Positions 23,005 to 34,746 of a stretch of DNA of 64,000 bases are shown here, piece after piece. Under the pieces are notes generated by a model. That model was not told the DNA's origin. It saw only the letters and a list, made by a program, of their open reading frames with translations, and did no database searches. A program made the translations under genes and the position numbers. The stretch is from Rhodamnia argentea (lineage: Eukaryota; Streptophyta; Magnoliopsida; Myrtales; Myrtaceae), in the NCBI RefSeq assembly GCF_020921035.1, contig NC_063156.1:10366501-10430500 (forward strand), in the 5' to 3' direction. The stretch's first letter is position 1. Each line of letters begins with the position of its first letter.

Positions 23005-24924
23005 ATGTTGGGGTTATGGAGATCGTCACTCTGCTCCAACAAGGCCGCCAAGAGAATCATCCCTGTTCTGGGTGTTTTCAGGGTTTATCACTCCACAAAC
23101 GATTCTGCCGGTCTCAGAGTTCGTTTGCAGGATACTAGTTTTCAGGGTGTCAAATCGAGCATTGCTGGGTCTACTTGGCTGATGACGAAGCTCGGTAAGG
23201 AAGGGCGGATCTTGGAAGCACGCAAGGTGTTCGATGAAATGGCTGTGAGAGACGAGATGGCGTGGACCACTCTGATATCTGCTTATATCAAGTGTGGGTT
23301 GATTGAAGAGGCACGTAAGCTGTTTGATAGGGCAGATGCCAAGAAAAATGTGGTGACTTGGACGGCCATGCTTGGTGGGTACGTGAAGTTGGGTAGAATA
23401 CGTGAAGCGGAGACTTTGTTTGATGAAATGCCCCATAGAAATGCTGTCTCGTGGAACACTATGATTGACGGGTACGCACGAAACAATCAAGTTGACTCGG
23501 CCTTGAAGTTGTTTGAGAGCATGCCGGGGAGGAATGTGGTTTCATGGAATACAGTTATCGCTGCTTTGGTAAAGCGTGGGAGGATTGTGGAGGCAAAGAC
23601 GCTTTTTGATCAGATGCCGAGAAGGGATGTAATTTCCTGGACAGCAATGGTGGCAGGTTTGTCTAAAAGTGGAATGATCGATGAGGCAAGAGAGTTGTTT
23701 GATAAAATGCCAGAACGTAATGTCGTCTCATGGAACGCAATGATCACTGGTTATGCACAGAATAAGAGGTCAAAGGATGCTCTTGATTTGTTCGAGAGAA
23801 TGCCAGAGAGGGATGTGCCATCATGGAATACGATGGTCACGGGGCTTATTCACAATGGAGACATAGAGAGGGCCAGGGATTTGTTCAATGAGATGACCCA
23901 GAGGAATGTTGTCTCTTGGACTACCATGATCACAGGGTATGTTCAGGATGGGCAAAATGAAGAAGCGCTGAAGATATTATTGAAGATGATGGCTGATGAT
24001 GAGATAAAGCCTAATCAAGCAACCTTCGTGAGCATTTTGGGCGCTTGCAGTGACTCGGCGGGTCTTGGGGAAGGAAAGCAAATTCATCAGGTAATTTGTA
24101 AAACACCATATCATGATGATAGGTTTGTGGCATCGGCTCTCATAAACATGTATTCAAAATGTGGGGAGTTAGTCACTGCAAGGAAGATGTTTGACGATGG
24201 TTTGTGGAGCCAAAGGGATTTAATATCATGGAACTGTATGATTGCAGCTTACGCTCATCATGGATGTGGAAGAGAGGCGATCACTCTGTTCAACCAAATG
24301 ACAGATTTGGGTTTTAAACCCGACGACTCCACCTTTGTGGGGTTGCTCTCCGCATGTAGCCATGCTGGTTTAGTGGAGGAGGGCCTAGAGTACTTCAGCA
24401 GGCTTGTGCGGGACGGATCCGTGCAGTTGAAAGAAGATCACTTTGCATGTTTGATTGATCTGTGCAGTCGAGCGGGTAGGCTGGAGGAAGCTTTCGATTG
24501 CATTGAGCAAGTTGCGGACAAGCCATCTGCATGTCTTTGGGGAGCCCTTCTAGCGGGATGCAACTATCACGGGAATGCAGAAATCGGCAAGGTGGCTGCA
24601 GAGAAGCTTTTCGAGTTGGAACCAGACAACGCTGGTACATATTCATTGCTGTCTAATATATACGCATCGATGGGTAAATGGAGAGACGCTGCAAGAGTGA
24701 GGTTGGAAATGAAGGAGGGGGAGTTAAAGAAGCAGCCGGGTTGTAGTTGGATTGAGGTGGGGAATACGTTTCATGTGTTTGTGGTTGGCGACAAGTCTCA
24801 TCGTCAAAAGGAGCTTATCTATCCTTTTCTCCTCGATCTTCACTCGAAAATGAAAATGAAGAGGTCTAGTTCTGTACAAAATGATGTTGATCGAGCAGAG
24901 GACGATGACTTTTCGGAAGCATGA
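23005..24924 (+). CDS. Mitochondrial PLS-class PPR protein, E+ type (At2g35030-like)
   Basis: One uninterrupted exon codes for 639 aa. The start is the ATG at 23005; upstream codons open the same frame only from a GTG. Residues 1-40 are Arg/Ser-rich and poor in acidic residues, as in a mitochondrial presequence. From about 60 to 320 there is a run of near 31-residue S-type repeats (VSWNTMIDGYARN, VISWTAMVAGLSK, VVSWNAMITGYAQN). P, L and S motifs follow, then the E1/E2 region and the E+ block (GCSWIEVGNTFHVFVVGDKS). It ends soon after, so no DYW deaminase domain is present. Such proteins bind organelle RNA one base per repeat and usually guide C-to-U editing, with the deaminase supplied in trans. 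The sequence closely follows my memory of At2g35030. Confidence 0.92.
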   Translation: MLGLWRSSLCSNKAAKRIIPVLGVFRVYHSTNDSAGLRVRLQDTSFQGVKSSIAGSTWLMTKLGKEGRILEARKVFDEMAVRDEMAWTTLISAYIKCGLIEEARKLFDRADAKKNVVTWTAMLGGYVKLGRIREAETLFDEMPHRNAVSWNTMIDGYARNNQVDSALKLFESMPGRNVVSWNTVIAALVKRGRIVEAKTLFDQMPRRDVISWTAMVAGLSKSGMIDEARELFDKMPERNVVSWNAMITGYAQNKRSKDALDLFERMPERDVPSWNTMVTGLIHNGDIERARDLFNEMTQRNVVSWTTMITGYVQDGQNEEALKILLKMMADDEIKPNQATFVSILGACSDSAGLGEGKQIHQVICKTPYHDDRFVASALINMYSKCGELVTARKMFDDGLWSQRDLISWNCMIAAYAHHGCGREAITLFNQMTDLGFKPDDSTFVGLLSACSHAGLVEEGLEYFSRLVRDGSVQLKEDHFACLIDLCSRAGRLEEAFDCIEQVADKPSACLWGALLAGCNYHGNAEIGKVAAEKLFELEPDNAGTYSLLSNIYASMGKWRDAARVRLEMKEGELKKQPGCSWIEVGNTFHVFVVGDKSHRQKELIYPFLLDLHSKMKMKRSSSVQNDVDRAEDDDFSEA

Positions 24925-25430
24925 AAGTCTAGATACTTGCCCTCTCTGTCCAATTGCCACTCTTATGATCTTTGTTTGCTCAGGTTTGGGAAATGGATGG
25001 CACTCTCTTTGGTGATTGCATGTCTTTAGCAGTCAGCTGTGTCCAGTCTAAGCTTGATTGCCATTAGAGAAGTAATTTGGAAACCATTGCGTTCACTCCA
25101 GCAAATCATACAACATCCCGATTTCTGCTCTATCTAAAAACTATCGAAGTTGCACAGATAGAAGATGCTGACTCTTTTCAAATTTTCTGCTTGATCAAGG
25201 CTTTGCACAAAAACAGTTATTAAACACTTCAAGTAGGTAACTCTAACAATGAAGACTGAGACCCTCTAGCAAGAACGTTTTGGAGCATACGTACAAACTA
25301 TGGAGCATCCAAATCTTGTTTCATAATGCTTCGCTAAAAAACATAAAAAGAGCAACAATAACCCAGTTTCAGAATCCAGGTAAGACCGACTTTTTTCCGG
25401 ACCGAAGGTTCCACAGATAAATTGGATCGA
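24925..25430. other. Convergent intergenic region (PPR and FIS1 3' ends)
   Basis: About 500 bases between the stop codons, with no recognised feature other than expected 3' UTRs. Confidence 0.5.
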
Positions 25431-28400
25431 TCACTTCTTGCGAGCCAAAGCTGCTGCGATACCGCCAGCTACAAGTCCGACGGCAGTTGCAGTGATGCCT
25501 ATTCCGATTACACCATCTGTATTCCGATGGAAGTTATCAGCAAACCCTCCCATATTTTGATGCACTACAACAATTATCAGGACTAGGTAAATATTTTTAT
25601 TCATACCCTTAGTGATTCGACTTTCAACATTCTTTTTGAGCGTCAAGGCTTGCCTCCAATCAGGTGCAATCTACGTACTCAAAGATATAAAGGAATCAAG
25701 ACAAGAAGAGAAGCATGTGAATATAGCTTCGTCAAAGAAGAGGGAGCATTTGACAGATGATCATCTGAAGGAGAAGTGCAGTGACCATCCCACATCAATA
25801 TGAAGCTAAGAACCCTCGACTTTTAAGCACCAGTAGAACTGGAACAATCCTCATAAAAAAATTATCCACGAAAAAAAAAAAAGAAGGGAAAGGCCATGTA
25901 GAAGGGAATAGAAATTTTAAGTCCACAAGTTTGCCGTTTAAGTGAGTCAAACCACATTATCAAGGAAAAGCCCAACAGCGAAATCCTTTCAAAGAGGCTG
26001 TTGGTGATGATAATTGACAATATAATAATGAGTACTAGCTAGTAATTGACAGATTGATGATGCTAATTCATCTGTATCTCACAATCTCTTACTGAGAAAT
26101 GTTTAAGGATCCCATAATAAAATGTGTTCATAAGTTTAAGATCCAATAAGCCACAAAAAACAGCTTATTTCAAGCAAGAAACATGAAGCATGCTTGGTAC
26201 AGAAGACAAGAAACGCAAACAACTGAATCAAATGGTCAACTAACCTCCAAACATCGCTGCAGAAGCTGCAAGCTTTTGGAAAACTCACCACTTCTGTAAT
26301 ATCCAACAGCCAGAAGATACAGCTTCTCCCTCTGTTGTAAAGGGGTATTTGCGTTGGTTAAGGAAGCTGAAAACAGATGTCACCCAATTCAGCAGTTAAA
26401 CATGCAAGCATTTTATGTATGGTCAGTTTAATTTCTAACATCTTCCCAAGTTTGAAAGTAGCCTAAAAAAAATAGGCAGATTCAACCAACATCAAGGTCA
26501 AAGGTTATAGGAATCACCAAAATATACATCTGGCCGACCAGCCCAGGTTTCCTCCTTCAAGAAATTGTTACGTTTTATTTCTTATTTAAACAAAATTCAT
26601 GAGGTGGACGCAGTAGAATAGGACAGATCTCAATAGATCAATCATCAGGATGGCTTATATAATGCAACCTAAGACATGTGACATCGTCCTACTGGGAGGA
26701 AAAGGCCAGACCACCAGAGTAAAGAATTCCAATAAAGAGACATGATTGGAAGTTTCTTTGCCAATGTCATCCAGAGATCATGCAAAGAACATGGTAAAAT
26801 ACAATATTTTTCCTGGGCTGATCATGAAATTCTTGCACAAATTGCTGTGACTTCCAGGAAACAAATTATGATAACAAGACAAAATAGAAAAGACAGTCAT
26901 GGCACACGTCATTAGATAAATTTTGCATGAAGACTCATGAATGATCTTGGTTAGCCCAAGATACTTCAGCATGAGCTGATTTTTTTTTTTTTTTTTGGTA
27001 AGGTGCATGAGCTGATTTTTCATATACTGAAAAACCAAGAAAGGAACAATATATATTCTAGAATGCCATGTGCCATAAGTGAGCTAACTGATGAAAGATA
27101 CTATTGAACAACAAATTAGTGAATGGAAATTAGAACAGATAACCTAGTCACTTGACTATCACACTAAACAATTGCTGCTGCATAAAAAATACAATAGATG
27201 AGAACATTGAGCTAAGAGAAACAAAAAAACCGAAACAGCAAAGACGGAAAACTACCTTCAAGCATGGCTATCCCTCGCTGCACATCTTCTTGTTGTCTAG
27301 AATGAACAAGGGCCCATGATAACCTCATTATGCTATCACTTTTGAGCTCATCTGAACCATCATTGGCAGCATCTGCAACGCCTCTCTCACAATCCTGCCA
27401 AAGTATAATAAATTGATTCAAACTAGAAAAGCTGCGATAGGCAATAATATCAATCTCACAATAGAGGAGTGTAAAAGTAAAATGAGTTTGGAAGTGCATT
27501 TAAGGGGGAGGTTTTATGATAAACCAAGCCACACAGAGATGCATTTTTGAGTCAAAACATTAGGATGCATAAGTGAAGACAAGTTGTGGATCTCAATGAC
27601 AATCCTAACAAGATGAAAGTAAACTTGTATGAGGAAAACAATCCCCAATATCCATGTACCCAATAGAAGGCAGGCAAACCATAATCACTTATACAAGCGA
27701 CTCGGCTCCATGTAGCCCAAAATGAAAAGAGACATAGGAAGCTTTCTTGTGGATAATAATCTAAAGAACTTGTTCCCCTGTTCAAGACGACCACCGGTAC
27801 AACAATGATATAGTGTGCATTCTTTTAATTAGATACCCAAGAAAAATAGTAAACCATGAAGGCTTGGAATATCAACCAAGTTGTCTGATCAATCAAATGC
27901 TGAAATTCCGATTTCCATCATTAATTTCAAATTAGTTGGCAGAGAAGGAATCTCTATGTAATAGCATGATAGAGGTTCCAATGAAGTTCACTCAAAAAAA
28001 TCTTCCAAGAGCTATATCAAAAATGGTGTATCATCCAACTAGCCAAGTTTTTGAATGAGTACATTTATACGTTTTAGACAGTGGGCAGTAATTTTCAGCA
28101 TGAGATAGCTATTCTCCTTATTTCTATGACTAATTGGACAGTCACCACAAAGACCAAGATGATCACCAACTCAATGTTACCATCCAAGAACCTTCACTGT
28201 ATAAGATAGTAGAAGGCTTCACCCAATTCAGCTCATACAACAAAATAAGTGCCAGTAATAGTAAATACTAAATTTCTGGACTAGTTTACCAAAACTGAAT
28301 AAATTAACTGCTACAAAAATTTCTATTTTCTACCATGAGAAGCAACCATCAATTGGAAAATTGATATCCAGGATGGGGAGTGGCTTCAGTTTTTTTTTTT

Positions 28401-29227
28401 TTTTTCTTATAACATTTGAAATTGCATTTTGATTCACGGTCGAATACCTGAAAGCTTTTAAATTTACAAGTATTGAGATGTATAGTCATCTGGAATTTCT
28501 CCTTAATGTTTTAATAATAATAACTTTTGGAGGCAAAAGTACTTAAAATAAGCCAAACAGACTTTTCCCTGCAGCCAGAGTAGGAGGCATTGCTTGAAGG
28601 CACTATAAATTCACAAAGAATCAGATCATGGATTCTTCATCGCGCATACCTACGACCGTGTCATAAATCTTCTGAAAACGTCAAGTAGCAGCCCCATTAG
28701 GATGTTTAGCTGTGATGCTATCTGGTGATGCATGTTAAATATGGTTAATCATTTCCTAGACATCTATAAATTACCTGAGTTTGACTTTCCTAAATTCTAT
28801 CAACAGCCATTTGTTACATACCTAGAATCAACCAGCCCCCCAAGTCCAACACAAATCCACGAGGGGACATCGTTCCTCCCTCCAGTTCAAATGAATGAGA
28901 CACACACACACACACACGGATAAGTCGTTAAACAAAATGAAATCAACAGACGAACCAATCACCGGCTCGAAGCCTGTGTGGGACCACGACCGAGAACAGA
29001 TAGAACAGTAACACTTGCACCGATTACTGAAAGCCGGAGACCCACCCATTCGAATGCACGAACAATCGAAATGAGGGGGAAAAAAAGAAAAAAACGCAAG
29101 CGCGACTTCACAAACGGGGCGAGAGAATGCTTACGATGATGATATCGCGATCGCACCAGGGGATCTCATCGTCGCCCTTGAAGAAGCCGCCTATCGAATC
29201 GAAGAACTGCCCGATTTTCGCTTCCAT
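25431..29227 (-). CDS. FIS1A: Mitochondrial/peroxisomal fission protein FIS1
   Basis: Five exons on the minus strand: 29227-29135, 27394-27256, 26366-26245, 25670-25607 and 25516-25431, coding for 167 aa (Arabidopsis FIS1A/BIGYIN is about 170). The N-terminus MEAKIGQFFDSIGGFF and the CDRDII segment are family hallmarks. Residues about 33-125 form the two TPR-like helices pairs (RLSWALVHSRQQEDVQRGIA, LYLLAVGYYRSGEFSKSLQL). Residues about 142-162 are one C-terminal membrane helix (GIGITATAVGLVAGGIAAAL) with a basic RKK tail. The protein is tail-anchored in the outer membrane of mitochondria and in peroxisomes, where it helps recruit dynamin-related proteins. Introns 1 and 2 are long for a plant gene (1.7 and 0.9 kb). 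A CT-repeat lies in the leader. Confidence 0.95.
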
Positions 29228-29286
29228 TGCCGGATTTCTCAGTTGAACACGAACCGAATGCGCAGCTAAGTAACGCCCGACGATGC

Positions 29287-29291
<5 letters not shown>

Positions 29292-29322
<31 letters not shown>
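29292..29322. repeat. (GA)n tract in the FIS1 5' leader
   Basis: About 15 GA units lie 65-95 bases upstream of the FIS1 ATG and read as CT on the gene's strand. This resembles the tracts at pyruvate kinase and in P5CR intron 1. Confidence 0.85.
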
Positions 29323-29328
<6 letters not shown>

Positions 29329-30479
29329 GAGAGCTGGGTTTAGCTTCTGATTTCCTTGGAGAGGAAGGAGAGGCCAGTGCTAAGGAAGGGAGGAGACTGA
29401 CGTGGCATCCTATCATTTCACGGGCCGGGCCGGGCCGGGCCTGAACGCCGCATCCCCAGAACGTTCTGTTTATGGCGCGACCGGGCCGGGCCAGCTCGAG
29501 ATCAAGGCAATGAAGGCATGTGGCAGTTGTTAGTTTTTTACTTGTTACGCATGTCGGTTCAACCTGGGAAGTGGAACCAAATCGAACCGGCCTTAATAGA
29601 CCGATTTTGGATCATTTCACATGAGGACCGATTCGGTTTCCAAGCAAAAGAGTTTGGACGACAGGCCTATTCTATCCCGGGAATTGTCGGTTCTACCGAG
29701 CTGATTTTATGATAGAACCGGCTACGAATCGATTTCAAAGCCAGTTCTTAGGTAAAATCGGTTTTGAATCTTTTCCAAACCAAAACTAAATCTCTTGTAC
29801 TTTAAGCATTTTTCTACTTTCGTACGTTCAAGTACTTTATTTAGTCTTATATGGGAAATTTTTACATTGCAAGTACAAAATGACATATGCTGAATTGAAA
29901 AGAACAGACATAGAAAACAAAAAAAGGAAAATAGGCCGATTCTCGGGTCAATCCTGGAATTGGCTAGTTCGGTTCCAAAGTCATCCAGTTTGGGTTCCTT
30001 ATTTCGTAAAATCGAAACCAATTCCAACATGGTAGATTTTTCTTGTTCTTGGTTTGAAACCTAGCCTGCCTGCCCTAATAGTAATCACCTCTAGGCTCTA
30101 GTAGTTAACCACTTACCAATCGTGTTGAACAGTAGAAATGAAGATTGGGTAGATTTGGTTCAAGCCGGGTTCTTAAATTAGGCCTACTTTATTAATCAGG
30201 CCCGCCTGTCAAAAATTTTATGCACGCTTAAAAGTGGTAAAATAGGTCTAGAATCCACATTTTAAGTCATACTTAATAGTGCCTTAAGTTTTAAAAATAG
30301 GCTTAACTGGGTCCAATAAATAAATGCCTAACAACTTAATGGGTCTAAATGAATTGAGAACTAACCTATTTCAAATCCATATGATGAAAAATAGAGAACT
30401 TTTTCACCGGTCTTCTAGTAGTAAATAAAGTGCTCAATGCATTGAGTGGAGTTGGAGATGTCAAGATAATTTATAATTT
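29323..30479. other. FIS1 upstream region and repeat-derived DNA
   Basis: There is a short CGGGC/CCGGG-rich repeat at about 29420-29445. From about 29560 to 30020 the words AACCGG, CGATTTTGG and CGGTTC recur, like other degenerate repeats in the window. No gene and no clear element ends are seen. Confidence 0.4.
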
Positions 30480-30850
30480 ATTTTAAATTTTCTGAGTTTT
30501 TTTTATAAGTTCATATTTGTTTCTTTTTTCTTTTAATTTTTTTTTGTCTACGAAATCCGGCGAGGGTCGTTGCCCTTGCACAAACGGGCACTGGGTGGGG
30601 ACTTTGCGGTCCTCGTCAAGTTTGGGTGAGGGCTTGACCCTCGTCGGACTTAGAAAAAAAAAAGGAAAAAAGAAACACAATCAGACATTTTCTTTTTAAT
30701 TTGTAAAAATTGTCAATCGGGATGGTGGCCTCTCACATCATCGATTTCTAGTCAAAATTGTCCAAAATGACTACATTTACAAAATTAATATGTTTAGGAC
30801 TTATTTGTCATAAGTATAATATGGTTAGGAATTTTTTAGTAAATTTCCCA
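30480..30850. mobile_element. Partial copy of the GC-core inverted-repeat MITE family
   Basis: A GC-rich core (about 30550-30650, with CCTCGTCAAGTTTGGGTGAG) is flanked by T-rich and A-rich runs. The right arm has AATATGTTTAGGACTTATTTG and ends near TTTTAGTAAATTTCCC. The left arm is missing. Confidence 0.4.
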
Positions 30851-31832
30851 TATGTTTTGTCACAACACATGCATATTTTTCTAGTTTTTTACATGCATTT
30901 CAATCTTTAGAGTTTTTTTTCTTTTATTTACTAACAAAGTTTTTTTTTGTTGATTTATTTTTTAATTGGACAAAAAAAATCCATTCCAGTAACAAATTCT
31001 TATGAAGAGCTTCACGCAAGTTAAAATTTTTTGTATGAATATGTATGTGCAGTTAAATGTTTTTGTATGAATATGCATGTGCTTTAGAAATATTGGTTGG
31101 GTCGAGTTTGAGTCCCTAAAATAGTATTCATAAAAATTGTATGAAGAGCACCCTTTTATATTTATTATTTTCTATTTTTTAAAAAATTGAATTGTTGGTA
31201 GTTTTATCAGTCAAATAAAAAGGTTCATTTATATGGTAAAAACAATCAAAGAATGGCACGGGAGGAATTGAGTTCAAGCTTTTCCGAGCCCCTTCTCATA
31301 AATGGAATCTGGATTGGACATATACTAAGGAAATCAGTTCGTTCGATTAATTCCTATTTCTATATCTACATAATGAAAAATCAATCGATATTCTAAGCTA
31401 TTTCCGCAGAACAATATTCAAATCCAATTCAATCATCACGTGTCTCGAATGCCATAAGCCTCGGATGAAACACAATAATTGACTGGGATGAAAGTCTGAT
31501 AATGTGCTCCAAAAATATCTAAAAAATCTCTCTGCTTTTTCTGATATTTCATCTTAAATAAGTACGACATTAATTAAGGAAACAAGTTTCAACATAGAAT
31601 CAAGATTCGGGTTTGGATATGAACAAGCCGAGGATGTTTCTTTTCACAAGATTTTGAAACCAAAAGATGGATATGGCTTTGGATTGGCAATCCATATCCG
31701 CATTGACCTAACTAGGGAAGTGAGTTTAAGTCTCTCCTCCTACACGTCTGTACCATAGTCGGTCTCCCATCAACTTTCCTTCTTGATAGCTTCTTGCTCC
31801 GAGCGCGCTATTGGAAGCTTGTCGCCGCCGTG
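30851..31832. other. AT-rich intergenic DNA upstream of the MED26-like gene
   Basis: No gene is recognised. A direct repeat containing TTTTTGTATGAATATG occurs at about 31030 and 31062. The last 200 bases probably carry the promoter and leader of the next gene. Confidence 0.45.
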
Positions 31833-33443
31833 ATGCCGGAGTCGCTGGATGACTGGAGAGAATTCTTCCGAAGGACGAATGCCGACGTTTTCGAACTTAT
31901 CGACAATGCCATCGTGGTAGCTGCGCTCGATTGCCTGGATGATTTTCGGTCGCAAAGGGGATGGATCATGGAACGTTTGTACACGTGCAAGGCTGGGTGG
32001 CACGCAGCAGGCGATGAGGTCGGGTCATGTGATGCCGCGAGTAAAGAAAGCATGGCAAGCAGCAACGGTAGGGGTGAGGTCGAGCAGGATGTGGTGGATA
32101 CGGACGAGGAAAGCTGTGACAGTTTCAGGGAAGCCGAGGCATTCACGGATGAGATTGATGAGCAGTCTCGAGTCGTTGGTGAAGTCCTGAGGATCAAGCA
32201 GGTCTTGGACAATAGTCGACTCGAGGTCAATAGCCTACATAACTTCGAATCAGTACCATCTTTTTGCAAGACGATCAGTTCTTACTGATTTCTTGTTCGT
32301 CATATATAAATTTTCGGAGACAGATGTGCACATAGACTGTTAAGGGTTACTGCCATATTGATCATTGAGAATCCCGAAGCACGCGAAAATCTTAACTTGT
32401 TTTGTTTCTGGTTAGGACAGTCCACTTCGGTGCTGTGTGAATCACTGCGAAGTCTCCGGTCGATGGCTATTACTCTGGATACCCTGGAGGTTTGAGTAAC
32501 TCTTACTTTATATGGTTCCTAAAACACAATGCTAGATAGGCTTTTTCATTATCTTGCTTTGATATTTGTTGCACGATTTTGCTTGTTGACAGTGATTACT
32601 TAAAGTTTTGACCATCTGCAGACGACTAAGATCGGGATAAGTGTCAACAGTCTCAGTAGAAATTGCAGATCGAAGCAGATTGCTCAGTTTACGCACAGCA
32701 TCACAGGGTACGGTGTTTGTTATCATTCTCATCACGCGTACAAGACCAAACTAGCTTCTGAAAAACATGACATTTACAGTGCTGTCCCGTGAAAAACCAA
32801 AAAAATCTCCCTCACTGACTGTTAATCAAGCACATCTTTTCTATTGTTGAACAACAGAATCTTTAGAATCAGTTTGCACTGATAATTCATGATTATTTCT
32901 CAGAGACTCTAAATAATTCGGTCCAGTTCTTGTATAACCGAGCTAGAAACGCCCGTGTCTTGGCATACCGAATGCTTGGTTGATAGTATAGCCATAGAGG
33001 CTTTAGCAACTTCGTTTTATTCGACGTATAAGTGCTTGGATTCTTTTATAGTATATATCCATTTGATCCTCCAACTGGAGAAGAAGCAGATATCTACTCA
33101 CTTCTTGCTTCTTATCATTGCAGTGCAGACAATGGAAGGCCATGGTGGATGCCGACGGAAGTAAGCAGTCTTTTAGAGCACTCTGCTGTTGCTTGCTATG
33201 CCTGAACTGTGAGCTGAACTTTTTTTTTGTGCAGATCCTTGCAACATTAGGGAAAAGAACTTTGCGATCCAGAAACCGAAGCAGCAGCTAGGGGTTGTCA
33301 AGCCCAATAGGTCCTCACAAACTACCCCTTCTAACAAGATCGCGGCGGAGAAGTTTGATAAGGAAAGAAAGGTTCGACTGGAAAAGCCAAATGAAGCCGC
33401 CGTGCGCAACAGACAGACTCACCGGTCAAAAGGATGTAAGTAG
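31833..33443 (+). CDS. MED26-like Mediator subunit, C-terminally short
   Basis: Exons 31833-32225, 32421-32489, 32622-32707, 33129-33160 and 33235-33443 give 262 aa. The N-terminal block (DDWREFFRRTNADVFELIDN, then the AIVVAALD segment) and the AEAFTDEIDEQSRVVGEVLR segment match plant MED26a/b. LCESLRSLRSMAITLDTLE, TTKIGISVNSLSR and SKQIAQFTHSIT form the TFIIS N-terminal-type (LW) helical domain (about 105-200), followed by GQWKAMVDADGS. MED26 links Mediator to elongation factors in the nucleus. Plant members of this class usually exceed 400 aa and end in a Lys/Arg-rich coil. Here the frame stops at 33441-33443. A coil-like remnant (AIEIKFEAAERRIQ) lies downstream at about 33498-33560 but out of reach, because the obvious splice joins also give stops. 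It may be a short functional paralogue or an early pseudogene. Confidence 0.65.
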
Positions 33444-34746
33444 CAACGGCCGCGAGAAACCAATGATGGATCTCTGTTCACTCAGAAGCTCAAGTACTTG
33501 CAGGAGGTTGCAATAGAAATCAAATTCGAAGCCGCCGAGAGGAGGATCCAAGGGCCCAGCGAGAAGCAAACGGTTAGTGATTACAGCAAATAAATCTGGC
33601 GATCACAGTGCTTATTTAGCAGTTGTTACATTTTTTTTTTCCATAATGAGTAGTTGTTACTTTATTATCACCCTTCAGCTAGGATTAGTTTCTGTCTTTA
33701 TTAGCGAGAAAAGGAACAAGTACTAGCCCGCACCTGCTTGTGTCCCGAGGAAAAAAGGGAGTTTGGCTTAGAGAAGGTTTATCGTTTTGGCAACTGATTG
33801 AACACTGCTATACAAAATCTTGTCTAGGGATCCATGGTTACTACAGATGTTGGATTTGAAGGTCTTCCATGTACTCTCGAATCTTCGGAATCAGGCAGTA
33901 AGTCTGGTCTGTTTCCTGGACAGCCAAGAAGCAGCGGGAGATACACAAGTTTTCAACTTGCACCATCTCCCAAAGCAGGTGGCGAGTCATAAGACTTGAC
34001 GCTCAAGGGCTGAAAAATCTTTTAAGCAGCCGACGAATGGATGCCGCTAAATCCCCATGGTTGTGAAGAACAATCTTCAGAGGGCTTCTCCATCCTAATT
34101 TCTCTTCTCAACAGGCGAAAACTTCGGCGCGAAAACTTCAGAGAAGGAGATCTTGTTGCAGATGTTCTGGACTCTACATTCTGAATTTCCGATGACAGAT
34201 GATAGCTGCCTATGGCTATCCTCTTCATCAGCCGAAAATATAGTTGGATGTAACAGTTACCTCATAAGTCGCGAGGGGACAATGATCTGTTGCTTGTAGG
34301 AAATCAAAACCTGCAATCAGTCCTAGAAATTCATTTCCTACAGCCTTTCAATGTTGCTACAGGATATATACATGGTGCTAACGAGGGAGCGATCTGCAAA
34401 TGTATACGAACAAATTTTGGATTTAAAATCAACTCCGGGATGATTCTGTCCCTGCTTGCTCCCCAATCTACTCACTTAGGAAAAATCAGAATCTAGGAAC
34501 ACAAACAGTCATTTTAATTACCACAGCATAAAAATGCACAGATATTCCATTACATGCATATGCCACCCCCAGAAATAAACCTCTAAAGTTCTCAGTCAGA
34601 TATGCACAGCTGAGGCCAAAACACTTCACGCGCCTATGCCGCGACAACGTGACGTCTGTTACCATGTAGATGAGGGGGGTCAACAGGCACGGGAAATCCT
34701 ATACATTTAGTCAATCGTTAAAATTTTCATCACGAGGGATTTGGTG
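33444..34746. other. Remnant 3' part of the MED26-like gene and GPN1 3' region
   Basis: 33498-33570 could code for AIEIKFEAAERRIQGPSEKQ, like the C-terminal coil of MED26 proteins. 33830-33990 has short open stretches without recognised similarity. The remainder is non-coding up to the GPN1 stop codon. Confidence 0.4.
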
